Source: Parus major (Eukaryota; Chordata; Aves; Passeriformes; Paridae). From it: DNA of 64,000 bases. The DNA is taken from positions 8,484,470 through 8,548,469 of the forward strand of contig NC_031769.1 of assembly GCF_001522545.3 (NCBI RefSeq), read 5' to 3'. A program made the translations under genes and the position numbers. Numbering within the stretch: the first letter of the stretch is position 1; each line of letters opens with the position of its first letter. Shown here piece by piece: positions 34,365-46,060 of the stretch. Under the pieces are notes generated by a model that was not told where the DNA came from, made no database searches, and saw nothing but the letters and a program-made list of their open reading frames with translations.

Positions 34365-37300
34365 GTCAGTATCTATTATTTGTTCAGGAAAAGCTTGTAG
34401 GATTTTTCACTGAACTCTGTGACCTGCTGGGGTATTATTTTTTTCCCCCTCTTTGGTTCGGAGACAAAATAGGATACAAACACCAGAAGTGGTATTTTCT
34501 AACAGTTGGAGAGGAAATTGTCCCCTCGGTGCGTGAGGAACGCAGCAGCCAGGCTGGCTTTTCTTGCCTCCTAAAAGATATCTTTGCCCAGACGTGACCC
34601 AAGACCTTCCATCGGTGTGGTTGACGTGGCTCAGGCCTCAAAAAGGGTGCCAGAAGCCTTTGGTTGTAGAGGTGTTCCCTGCGAGTGCCACAGCTGTAAC
34701 ATGTCTGCTTCACTTCTCTGCAAAACTGGATCTTGTTACCCACAGAGCGCTCCCCAGCTGGAGCCCTCCACCCCACCCTGCTTGAACAAAGCCTCTGGTG
34801 CTTCATACCTGAATACACAGGTTGCTACAAGTCATTTAATTCCCCTTATCTTCTTCGAATAAGATGTACAGTGGATGTTATGCTACATAAATGATAATAA
34901 TTTTCTATACCTGATGAATACTGGCGCCAGAGAAGACACCTCTCTTGTGCTCAGGCATTTTAGTCTTGGTTGCGGTGTTTCTTCAAACTAGTGACAAATT
35001 GTTCCAATCCTTTCTATGTCAAGCCTCCATGGACAAATGTGACTTGAAAAATTCTTAATTGTAGCAAAAAAAATCAACCTGATCCATGTTTTGAATCAGA
35101 TGGTGTAATTTTGGCCAGACCCAGCTGAGAGTGGGCACCCTTAGCTGTCCAAATATTGACCTCAGCAGAGAGGTCCCCTGGTACCTTGAAGATTCATCAC
35201 TGATGTGAGAGATGAGATAGCCCTGCTCCTCCTCAAAGCCCTGTTTTTCAGAGAATTCCATAGTAAACAATTTACCCAGCCAGGAAATTACTGAGCAATT
35301 AGATTAATTTCTATATATTTTGTATTGTGGTATTTTATACCTTTCTCACCTCAGATCCCAACTGATTCATGCTTCTTCTTCTAGGAGAAGGAAATACTTG
35401 AGTAAGAGCTCTGAGATGAAGATGAAAGATATCCGACCCTCCTGTGATTCAGAATAGAATGATGTCTTGTTTCTTGGATTGTTAAACAAAATGTTCTGTT
35501 GTGTAAAAACCAATGAGCACTTAAAAAATAAGAAAGTCTGTGAAACACTGCATACAGGAGAAGAAAACACTTATGGTTAGCTCTGGCAATCAGACAGTCC
35601 CTAAGAGCTTCAGCTGCAATGGTCCTTATGTTTTATAATTTTCTATTATTAAAATGTTTTCTATTGAAGAAAATGATTAAGGCAAAATTTTAGTGTCTAT
35701 CCCACCCATTTTTGAAAGAGCTATCGTCAAATTCCATTAAAAAAAATTCCAGGCTATAGAATTAGAGAATGCACAGTGCTTAAACCTGAGAAATGTCTGA
35801 GATATGTTTAGCTGAAAATGCAGTATTAAAATTTGTATATATGATTTTTTTTTTCTTGTGGCATGGCAGTGGTTCCCTGTGACATGCATTAAAACAAAAG
35901 ATATGTTAGCAGTTTGCACTTGCAGGAAACGTAGGTCATGTTTTTGTGAACCAAATAATTGTAGCTTTCTCTTTTCATTTATTGATCTTCACTTTTTATA
36001 CAATAATTTATGTCCAAGGCATTGGAAGATGATTATTCCCACACCTATACAAATACATGCTGCACATACCATGAGATTTGGGATAGCTTTAATAGTCAGC
36101 AGAGAGGCAACAAACGACTTCTTAAGCACATAAGCAATTTAAACAAATCCATATTTCCAGTGCTTTAGCATCTCTCCCATGCTTTCTACTGAGGAATCAC
36201 GAGAAATTCAACCAGCAGCAGCCAAGCTCTTTCTGTGAGTCTGCTGTCATGTTGTGGAAAGCTCTTGTAATGATGTCTGCAGCAGAGCATTTGCCTTCAT
36301 GCATTGGTCCAAACTTCACCAAAATAGTGCTCGAACCTTCAGGGCAGAAGACCTCAACTCCAGCAAGCCTTGCATCTTCCCCAGGACATTTTATAGACTG
36401 CTCCTCAGGAGGAACCTTGCTGAGTTCTCCTGATTAAGATTTTATAATTCCCTTTGCTGTGTTTGTGCGCTGAGGGGCGAACGAGGGGCTGGAGGCCTTT
36501 GGGGTATGGACCTAACAACCTGACTAAAATGGATACAATAAATACTGGACAATAGTTCAAGTGTGAGAAGGTCTGGAGTCACCAACAGGGAGAAAAAAGA
36601 TGCAGGAAGCTTTCACAAAAGAAGCAGCTCTTCAGGGAAGAGCTGAATGAGGAAAGGGAACATTTTGGTGCATGATGAGCGAGAGGTTGGTGTGTGGCCA
36701 GGGTGAAGCAGGAGGGAATCTTCAGAAAGCAGGAGTAGTGAAGAGAAACAAAGGAAAAATAGTAAACTGTATTTTTTTTTTCATTTCTGCAGCATCTGAT
36801 TGAAAAAAAATAAATCAAATCTATTTCCATGGAAAATAACAAATTTACATTTCCCCCCAAATTTTTAATGTTATTGTTTCAGTGGAAGTTTCTTTCTTTT
36901 AGAAACAAAGGGCTTCTTTCAATTTACTTAAAAAAATGCAAACTTTCTAATGCTCCTTTTCTATTAGGACTGTATAAACAAAAAAGCTTTGCATTTTTAA
37001 CAATAATAGTTTTAAAACAGTGCTTTAGCACAAACATATTCTTCACAAAGATCCTTTTTTCTGAAGTAATTTCAACCAGTTTATGCTATCAGTAATCTTT
37101 ATAGAGTTTACATTAATCCACAAACATTGTATAGTGTGATGAAGTTGATGAGAATCAACAAAGGATAAAGTAGAGTATTGCAGCCCAGATAAAGAAACCC
37201 TCTGTTTAATGCCATCTGCTCAGGAAATGTCAAAAGTAAAGTGAGCTTCAGGTCAAGGGCACTGGGAACAGTCTGTTAGCAAACCCTAAGACAGGCAGCT

Positions 37301-38789
37301 CTTGTTATTAGTATGAACAAGGATATGGTGAGTTCTTTTTAATCTATCCCTGGGCCTCCTTCTGGCTTCCCAGACATGAATTCATCCCATTTGGGCTCAC
37401 CTCTGTGGGATTGCTGGGAGTTTTTCAAAACATACCCTCTTTGCTCTCTCTAATGTTCCCCATCAGGTTCGCTAAAGGCCAGGATTTCAGTGAAAATCCT
37501 GCTCCTAGGAGACCTGTGGGCTCATTGCCAGACCTTGAAAGGGAACAAAATTGTGGGCAACTGCTCTTTTTTTTCATTTGTCTTGACAAGCAAAGATTTT
37601 CTTCACCTCTTGGCTTTTTGCTATGTACCTGTGAGTGTACCTTGTTTATCACCACTTAAGGGAGTTTTATCTCTGAATACAACACTAAGTTGACAGGTGT
37701 AACATCTGAGGAAATAGGACCAAAGTGTGGGAAGGGTAATAACTGGATGAAACTCTCTATTGGTAGCCCTTTCATGGAGGATGAGGCACTCTTTCATGTG
37801 GCTAGGAAGCAGAGGGGCTGGTTTGAGAGAATGAACATTGCATATGCTGATACTGCTTGAAAAAATGTCCCCAGCAAAGTATTGACAACTGCTCTGTGAA
37901 TTCAGAGCCATAACAGACACTTTGCTGTAGATGTCCCATGGATGTGCACCAAAAATATGAGGAATTTTGCAATGATTGTTCAGAATTGTGCAGGTTAACA
38001 GCACAGAATGATTTTTTTCCTGCTGATGTTTTTTGATCTCTTCAAATTTTCAGGGATCCCTTAAAATGCATGTTTAGTTCTTGAATGCTGTATTTTGGAC
38101 TAGAGGAAAAATCCTAGTACAAAACTTTCTAATGTATTTTATAACATGCAAACTGTCAACATGCTGTGGGTTATGACTTGTGCATCTTTATGATACAGCA
38201 CTGGGTGAAAAACTTCTTCAGTACAAAGTATGTAAGCTCAGCCACAGCATTAGTCAAATTGATGAGGCCTACTCATTTAGAAATTGTCATAATATGCAAA
38301 TATGTTCTCACATTTTATTGTTTGAATAGTGGATATTGGGAGATATAGATTGGGAAGAAACAGATGAGTGACTCAGAGGCTGCTGGTGCCATAAAACTTT
38401 ATGGTTATTAGAGCCAGACAGTCTTTCAGATTTGGTTCTGTTTGCAGAGTAATTGTCCTGTGAGAAAGAACAGCCAATATGATGCAATCTACTATGGATC
38501 CAAACCTTTGTCTCCACAGTGACAGCATTTATTTCATCATATGTTAGATATTTAGAGAGGAGGAATTTACAGCAGATCTAGTGAGCCCAGGCATTGGAGA
38601 TAAACATTATTTGGCACATAATTTGCTTGATCTATTTAGTTCTATCTTCCTTAGATTGAGACAAGTCCATGTTCCAGATGCAGTTTTGTTGGGATCACAA
38701 GGCCAAAATGAATATTCTGTCAGTGTGTTGTGGTGATACAGGCTCTTTAGGAAACTCACTTTATATCTGCTTCAAAAGATCTCTGTACA
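34365..38789. other. Unique non-coding DNA downstream of the island
   Basis: About 4.4 kb without a recognised repeat family. A 127-codon minus frame (34435-34818) and several plus frames near 34564-34862 lie in a moderately GC-rich patch right after the island. They have no known domain and could belong to an untranslated first exon or intron. Further right the text is AT-rich and unremarkable. Confidence 0.45.
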
Positions 38790-40043
38790 GAGCAGCCAGG
38801 GGATCAGGCCCAGCCAGTAAGGGTTTATGAAATACAGGCCTTGCTTGATCAAGCTCCTCCTATGGCAAGGTGACCTAAGTGGGTGAGGGAAAGACTGTAG
38901 ATGTTTACCTGGACTCTTGTAAAGCCTTTGACACCATTTCCCATAGCATCCTTCTCCAGAAACTGGCTGCTCATGGCTTGAATATGTGCTCTGTTTACTG
39001 GATAAAAACTGGTTGGATGGCCAGGCCCAGAGAGTGGTGGGGAGTGAAGTTACATCCAGCTGGTGACCGGTCACAAGTGTGTTCCCCAGGGCTCAGTAGT
39101 GGGGTCAATTCTGCTTAATATCTTTATCAGTGATCTAGGTGAGGGGATTAAGTGTGCCCTCGGTCAATTTGCAGGTGACACCAAGCTGGGTGGGAGTGTT
39201 GATCTGTTGGAGGGTAAGAAGGGTCTGCAGAGGGATCTGGACAGGCTGGACTGATGGACCAAGGCCAGTGGTCTCAGGTTCAACAAGGCCAAGTGCTGGG
39301 TCCTGCAGTTGGGTCATAACTGCAGGGAGTGCTGCAGGCTGGGGCAGAGGGGCTGGAAAGTGGCCCTGCAGGAAGGGACCTGGGGGTGCTGGTCAGCAGC
39401 AGCTGAACATGAGCCAGGTGTGCCCAGGTGGCCAAGAAAGCCAAAGGCATCCTGGCCTGTGTCAGAAACGGTGTGGCCAGCAGGACCAGGGCAGTGATTG
39501 TCCCCCTGTACTGGGCACTGGTGAGGCTGCACTTCTAATTCTGGATTCTGTTTTGGGCCCCTCACTACAAGAAAGACATTGAGGTGTTGGAGAGTGTCCC
39601 AAGAAGGGCAACAAAGCTGGTGAAGGGTCAGAAGCACAAATATTGTAAGTAGTGGCTGTGGGAACTGAAGTTGTTTAGCCTGGATAAAAGGAAGTTCAGG
39701 GAAGACCTTATCACTCTCTACAACTGCCTGAAAGAAGGGTGTAGCCAGGTGAGGGTCAGTCTCTGCTCCCAAGGAATAAGCAACAGGACAGGAGAGCTTG
39801 GCCTCAACTTGCACCAGGGGAGGATTTGACTGGATATTAAGAAAAATGTTTTCTCCCCAGGGGCTGTCAAGCACTGGGACAGGCTGCCCAGGGAAGTGGT
39901 GGAATCAATATCCCTAGAGGTATTTTAAATATATATAGATGTGGCCCTTAAGGACTGGTTAAGTGGTGGACTTGGCAGTGCTGGGTTAAGGGCTGGACTC
40001 AATGATCTTAAAGGTCTTTTCTAACCTGAATGATTCTGTGAAA
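38790..40043 (+). mobile_element. CR1 LINE, C-terminal ORF2 (RT) to 3' end, decayed
   Basis: This is the longest CR1 here. It starts inside the reverse transcriptase with the CR1 word 'ggcccagccagtaagggttt' and passes the LD-x-(C/S)KAFDT motif (38908-38934). It continues through the VPQGSV box and the thumb region to the 3' UTR tail 'aaaggtcttttctaacctga'. The catalytic box reads F-A-G-D (39168-39179): GGT at 39174-39176 replaces the first Asp of the family's F/Y-A-D-D, so the enzyme would be dead. Sense coding is split over three frames (breaks near 39060-39140 and later), and a TGA at 39252-39254 interrupts the frame. It is 5' truncated. A 186-codon antisense frame (39314-39874) is not a gene. 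Confidence 0.95.
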
Positions 40044-40954
40044 CATCTCAGCCCTGCTGCTCTGCTGTCTGCCACACAATCCTCTTTCACACAAAACTTG
40101 TTCACAAACCTGGAAAGAGCCTTTTTCTGAAGGAGCCAGCAGCAGTTACTCCAAAGCAACTGGTTACTGGCCTCCCCACTCTTTGAGCAGCAGCTGTTGG
40201 TAGGATCACGGCAAGTGTAGCCACAGAATGTGCTTTAACAGCAGCTTGGTAGCTGCTTCAGCTTTCCAAGACAGCTGGCAGCTGAGTTGTGAAGCTGCAG
40301 CCAGCCGGCAGTGAGATGTCTAATACATGTCCAGAAATCACTGTGTATTTGCCATGATTACCATAGTGATACATCCCACTGTTTTGTCCATGCTCTGTGA
40401 TCAAATAGAATCAGTCAAAAGGTTGCCATTTATCCAAAACTGACATAAAACAGTGAGATAAGAGGAGTAACAGCACTTTGGATGTGGATACCACATGCCA
40501 TAATTCTACTAGATTACAAATAACTTCTGTTATGTGTAGCCTGGGAAGAAAAGGTACCATGATGGATAGGTTCCTTCTGGAGAAAGGACTATGGTACCAG
40601 AATTATGGATGTTTCATAGGGAGTAAGTGCCTGTGTTGCAGAGATGTTGATATGGTAACAGGTTGTGTGAATAAAAGCTGCATAGATAATTGGAATGTAA
40701 TAGTTAAAACATGACTCTGCTTATTTGCAAGCAAAAGCTCCAATTTACCTTCAGCAATCCCTGTGAAACGCAGTGGGCTGCTGCACTGTGCATTGTTTGA
40801 ACTTTTCAAGCAGGTCTGGAACTCATAGCTACTGACACAGGTGGCAGGTTTGAATATCCCTGCACATACATAGGAATTTTGTTGGCATTGGTATCAAAAC
40901 TCCTGTGATAAGGGAGAACAACATTGATCCTTGATTTCTTAAGAGTAATTTATT
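40044..40954. other. Unique non-coding DNA with CAGCTG words
   Basis: Between two LINE fragments. CAGCTG E-boxes lie at 40191-40196, 40272-40277 and 40279-40284 in AGCTG-rich text. No gene is supported. Confidence 0.45.
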
Positions 40955-41020
40955 CTAAGATAGGAAAGAGCCATAAGATCATCCAGTTTGATCTCCTGTA
41001 TAATATCGTTGATTCGATTT
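40955..41020 (-). mobile_element. Old CR1/L3-like 3' fragment, antisense
   Basis: The plus strand reads 'aagatcatccagtttgatct' then 'cctgtataat'. This is close to the reversed 3' region of ancient CR1-type LINEs of reptiles and birds (family word '..gatcatctagtctgacctcctgta..', recalled in part). It is probably the tail of the same copy as 41565-41875. Confidence 0.5.
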
Positions 41021-41564
41021 CAGTTGATATGAAAATATTTTCATGGTTTAAATGATGGTTTAGATTAAAGGATTTAAGTCTTCAGGGGTAGCAGTTGCAT
41101 GCCACAGGCATAACACAGAAAGAACAAGCTGTAGTGATGACGGAGAGTTTATTAAATGGGACATGCCAAATAGATCACAATTAGCAAAAGTAGTGGTTTC
41201 TCCCATCTTTTAACTAACTTTTTTTTTTTTTTCAGTTTGACCTGGGAAATTCTTTCCTACCTTTAATCAATATGTTTCTGCGCATTTAAGCCAAAATACA
41301 TACATAGTATCTAGGAACATTTGTCTCTGTCTGGTTAGAAGCCAGATCTTTGGTACCTTTTTGTCAGTTATGGCAAGTCTGTAAGTTTGAAAACAAACCC
41401 CAACCCTCAAACAGTCAAATAAATCAAAAAAATCCAATCTCCAAATGCCCAGTCATCTCCATATGGCCACTTGAGCCTGAGAGGGAGAGGGGATGCCCAG
41501 ACTTGCTCTGAGGATTTTAGGAAGGTGTGTAGTATTGCCTTGCAACCTCCAGCCAGTAGTGAGA
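41021..41564. other. Unassigned DNA between two old LINE pieces
   Basis: No family recognised. A T12 run lies at 41221-41232. This may be diverged LINE sequence or a later insertion. Confidence 0.35.
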
Positions 41565-41875
41565 CCCTCACCTTTATTGACAATCTTTTAGTGTTTAATT
41601 ACCCTGTCTGCTGGAAAGTTACATCTTGTTTCAAGGTTGAATTTGTCTAACTTCCAGCCATTCAATCTTGTTCAAGCTTTTGTCAACAAGATTGAAAGCC
41701 CTTTATTAGGTATCTTTTCCACCAGGGAATACCTATATAAACTGATAGAGTCATTGTATAACTTACCTGATGTTCTGCCTCTAAAAATCCCTTCCCAACT
41801 CTTGTTTTCCCCACATCTTTCTGCCAGAGATTTCTTCATTCTATATGCTGGATGGTGAGAAATCAACACTGTCTT
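41565..41875 (-). mobile_element. Old CR1/L3-like LINE inner fragment, antisense
   Basis: The plus strand carries 'gtctaacttccagccattca', then 'atcttgttcaagcttttgtc', 'gattgaaagccctttattag' and 'agggaatacctatataaact' in order. This fits the reverse complement of the RT-C-terminal/3' UTR region of ancient CR1/L3-type elements, with many substitutions. No intact frame remains. Open frames of 65-73 codons across it are incidental. Confidence 0.6.
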
Positions 41876-41910
41876 CTAATAAGAGATGAGGAAAGATGAA
41901 GAAATTATCT

Positions 41911-41930
41911 AAGAAAGAAAGAAAGAAAGA
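41911..41930. repeat. (GAAA)n microsatellite
   Basis: Five tandem AAGA/GAAA units. Confidence 0.9.
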
Positions 41931-44900
41931 GAAGAGGTTCAAAAGAAATTTCTTGGAAGAGGCATTTTCTCTTGATTTCAACTAAGCAGTGCCATGTCCT
42001 AGGGCATAAACCAGCCAGCCTCCAGTGCTGGGGTCAGCTCCTATCAGCAAAGCTGTTGGTCTTTATAGCATTTGACTATGTAAAAAGTGCTTTACAAAGA
42101 AGCACATGGATGTTAAGGAGCACTGTCTAAAGCAGGGATAACCTGTAGCATCCTGTGTGGTGCTCTGCAGAGTCATGGTAAAATCGCAGCAAACTCCAAC
42201 CACTTAATTTAGCAAGTCATGTTAAACAGGAAGGAACAGTTACAATTTCACTGCCAATTTGCTGTCAGTAAGTTGTTTGTCACCCTGTCTCTCCAGTTAT
42301 TAATTTATATAATCAGCATTTAGCTTTCATATTATGAAAATATTAAGAGAGACCTGCCATTGTAGAACATCACTAGATTAGGACAAAAATGTAATACAGT
42401 CCCCATAACATCAAAATGTTGATCTGTAATATTAGCTATTTATACTGTAATATTAGCTGTTTATAGTTGACCAAGTCAAAGCATTTGGTGTAAAAGGAGA
42501 GAGGAGTTCAAAATAAGAAGGTGAATACAGCTCTTCCCCAAGGAGGAGCCATGATCAGAATTCAACTTTTGCTGGTGGTGTAGTTTTTTTGTGTACCCTT
42601 GGTGTGTATGCTCTGCAGCAGCACTTTATTTCAAACATCTTCATTTTTCCTCTCAGGATGAAGCAAATGTTTTAAATTACAGCTATAGCATGGAAGAGAG
42701 AATTCAACTGAAGCACAAATATGAGTCATGAAAGTGTTTGTGCCTTATTTTCAGGGTAATCACTAAACACCTGCTAAATTACATTTTAAAAAATTACCCA
42801 GTATTTCACAGTGGGTTTTATCCTCTCGTTTATTATTTTCTCTCTTAAGCCCCACTCTCAATCCTTGATCTGCATGGAAAGATTGTCTCATCCATGCAGT
42901 GCTCCCAAAACTCAGCAGAGCTCTGAATGTACTGATGTTCTGCCCATGCAGGGCTGATTATAGGACAAGGACTGAGGTTTGTGCTACAGGGACAGACCTT
43001 GGGGCCTTTAGGCAGAGTTCTGACACAGCCCTGGGTGCACAACACAGCATGAGAGAAGAAATCATTACCCAGAAAAAAAAAAATAGACTTTTTTGAAAGC
43101 TGGTGAAGCAGAAATAAAAAAATAAAAGTGACTCATCCACGTTGATTCTGTCTAAACTTTACTTTCTCACATGTTGCTGTTTTATTGTGTTAGCAACTTC
43201 AGTGCTGTAAAAGTGCCTTGTGGAGGAGAAGAATGTTGTACACGGACACTCTCCCCCCTGAGATGTGTAGCATATACTTGGTTACTGAGCCTCCTGGGAA
43301 CATGGTGGAGGGCACATGCTCAGTTGTCTGTTTCACTTTTTATGTTTTCTTTAGTTGTTTTTCAGTCTGGCACTGAGTGGGCAGACAAGACTCTTGAACA
43401 ATCTGTAATTACATCGTGTCACAGTTGATGAGGTTACAAAGGAGTAAATATCTAGTTGGTTTTAGAGAGGATATTTTTAACAATACTCACTCTACATCTA
43501 ATAGAGTGCATCTGTGTCCTCTGTGGGCACTTTGCCTTAGATAATATAAAAGGAGAGCAATGGGGAAAAGAGCAGCATAATTATATCTGCATAGTCTTCA
43601 GCAGAATCAGTTTCTGCAAATACACACTTGACATTTCAACTATTTCATACCAGTGCTGCTCCTATTGATGCCAGTGGCATCTCTGCCCTTGAATAGGAAT
43701 AGGGTTGAATTCTGACTGTTGAATCTCTTATGACAAGAGAGGTGGAAGTTTCCCAGCATGACCTGATTGCCATAGGGAAAGAGAAAAGTTTTATTAGACC
43801 ATCATGTCAGTAATTCTTGACCTGGGGTTGTGACTGTGTCTTGAGAACTTTCCCTTCTTTTGGGTCACAAGGAGACACCAGAAATCCAATATATTTTTCT
43901 GTTGTAACATGGGTCACAGCACAGAACAGAATAAAATAGTTCCATCAGCCTGCCTCTGCTGGATTGTTACCTGCTGTGTTTCCACTTCTGCTAGCCAAAT
44001 GTTGGCATCTCAGTGATAGAGAGCAGCCAGCTCCAGACAGTATCACATGTCTAAAGTCATATAATGAAATCATATTGCATTTATACCACTCAGACCTGAG
44101 GGAAAAAAACCTTTCCAAGAGTCAAGGGCCACTTTCACTTTATAATGGCAATGTAGAAAGATTTGTTTAAAAGGCTGTTAGATACTGATGCTTGAGGTTC
44201 TTTGTTGAAGCAGTTACTAGACATACTCGTGGTCATATTTATTAATTATTTGTGTTCCAACAGCACCTACTAATGCACATATCTGGTCCAAACATACAGA
44301 GTGACATTGCTTGGAAGCCCATCATTTCCAGCTTTCAGGGCAGGTGTGGGGACAACCAGACTGACTTCCATGAAACAGCATCAGCTGTTGCTGTGCCTTT
44401 GCAACCTGAGGATGTGACTCAGGCTATTGGGAACATCCCCTGCCTCTAAGCTTCAGCATTCAAGGTTTTGCAAGTAGATTGACCTTGAGCAATGACAGAC
44501 TTCTCTCTGCACATTATGATGAAATTGCAGAACTTTCCTCTATAGTGGGATATTATCCCCTGGTTTATAGGTCAGGAAAAATAACCTTTAGGAAAATAAG
44601 ATAAAATTGAGAAAAGGCAATAGTACACTTAGTTTGCTAAAACTGGGACTTAAGTGCAGACCTATTTTCTAGAGTCACTTGCTGAATTTTTTTTGAAGAG
44701 ATTACTAATAATTTGTTTTTGTTTTCCTTGCCTTGCTCTGTCTCTTCAGCATCTGACAATAGCACCACCTATGCAGTACAGCAGAAATAATCAAGAAATC
44801 AGGGGAATGGTAAGGTGATCTGCCTCTTGAGCAGCCTGCTAAGAACCATCTTCTGAATGAGAAAATTCAGATGCAGTGTAGGAGAAATCCATCAGCGCTT

Positions 44901-45439
44901 GCTTGCTTTTTCCCTCCTCTTTCCACTAGCCAGAGGAGACCAAAGCAATCTCTATCCCCTGGGCCTGTTGTCCTATGGAGGGATTATCCCTTCCTCCAGC
45001 ATGAAGGGTTATTTGTGTCTTCTTTTCATCTACCATTTACTCTATTTTCCTTGTCTTGAAGTTTTCTCCTCTCTTATTTAAACAGTGTAGCTCTTTTTTT
45101 GGCAGTAAGGAGTGCAGGACACAACAGAGCCAGGCCTGCCTTCATCTAAAGGGCAGAAAGAAAAGAGTCCTTTTCCTTCTGGCTTTAATATACTTTGTGA
45201 GATCTCTGCCTAATCCTCACCGTTCTCTTTCTCTCCCTCTGCTCCTCCTTTGGCTGCCCACTCAAACACTCCTCTTGCTACTCTTCCCCCTCCTTGTGAT
45301 GTAAAACCTCAACATCCAAGTAATGAATGCTGTCTCACCTCTTTCTCTTCACTCATATGCCTGCAAGGTGAATGCATGCCCTCACAATGGAAGGAGGAGA
45401 TAAGAAATTCCCCATGGAAATATCACAGATACTTAAAAT
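41931..45439. other. Unique non-coding DNA
   Basis: About 3.5 kb. It holds a clean 21-bp tandem duplication (42424-42465). No gene or repeat family was recognised; open frames are at most 85 codons. Confidence 0.5.
42424..42465. repeat. 21-bp tandem duplication
   Basis: The unit ctgtaatattagctatttata is present twice, directly adjacent (42424-42444 and 42445-42465), with a single A/G difference. This is a recent local duplication. Confidence 0.9.
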
Positions 45440-45760
45440 AATTTGAAGCAAAAATCCCTGCAGGTTTATTGAAAACACCCCCCTCGACACACAGAGATTT
45501 ATTTATCTGCTTTACTGCATTTTGCTTACGTCAAGAGCTGGATTGCTCCTGTACAGCCCCCTCGCCAGGCAGATAATTGCTACATATTCTTTTGTACTGC
45601 TGCCACCACCTCCACCATCGGGCGTTTTCCCAAACAATTGCCTGCGCAGCCTCGGAGCAATCCATCTCCCTGCTGACACTGGCATGGCAGTGCTTTGGTG
45701 TTAGGGGTGTCCCTGGAGCAGGTGAGAGTCTTGCCTCTTTTCTTGAAAATCAAATGAAGT
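45440..45760. promoter_or_regulatory. Possible conserved non-coding element
   Basis: Complex, repeat-free text with several CpGs (for example in 'tgcttacgtcaagagctgga', 'catcgggcgtt', 'ctgcgcagcctcgg') that survive in a CpG-poor neighbourhood. Retained CpGs may mean unmethylated or constrained DNA. Plus frames of 60-61 codons overlap it but have no known domain. Confidence 0.25.
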
Positions 45761-45889
45761 AAGTGTGGTGCATGTCTCCTTCCTTTTCCAGATAATTAGC
45801 AAAGATGTTAAATAAAGCCAGGGTAGCTCTCTGACAGCTCCAGCCTCTCCTCGATGGTATCTTGTTGGCCGTCACTTCCATGCAGACAT

Positions 45890-46060
45890 CCGACCTGATG
45901 TAGTGTCATTTATCTTTACCTTTTGTTTACAGCCACTCAGCCAGTTGTCACTCTGTGTGACAGTGCCTGTATTCAAGCCAATATGAATTTATTTTTCAAG
46001 GAAGACTTTCTGAGAGCAAAGCTTATGCCTCACTAAGGATCCAACTGAACTGCATTTCTG
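45890..46060. promoter_or_regulatory. Possible regulatory stretch with TGTCAC palindrome
   Basis: TGTCAC, a 5-bp spacer, then GTGACA (45946-45962) form a perfect 6-bp inverted repeat. TGTCA/TGACA is a TALE-homeodomain-like word (MEIS/TGIF class). The surrounding text is AT-rich and non-repetitive, with TTTGTTTAC (forkhead-like) at 45923-45931. Function is inferred from motifs only. Confidence 0.2.

Noticed and set aside
34435..34818. 127-codon minus frame beside the CpG island
   Set aside because: No recognised domain, and the frame lies on the far side of the island for a minus transcript starting there.
39139..39582. 147-codon plus open frame in the CR1
   Set aside because: It is mostly out of frame with the CR1 protein, so it is not a separate gene.
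39314..39874. 186-codon minus-strand open frame
   Set aside because: It is antisense to the CR1 ORF2 remnant; its openness is a by-product of CR1 codon composition.
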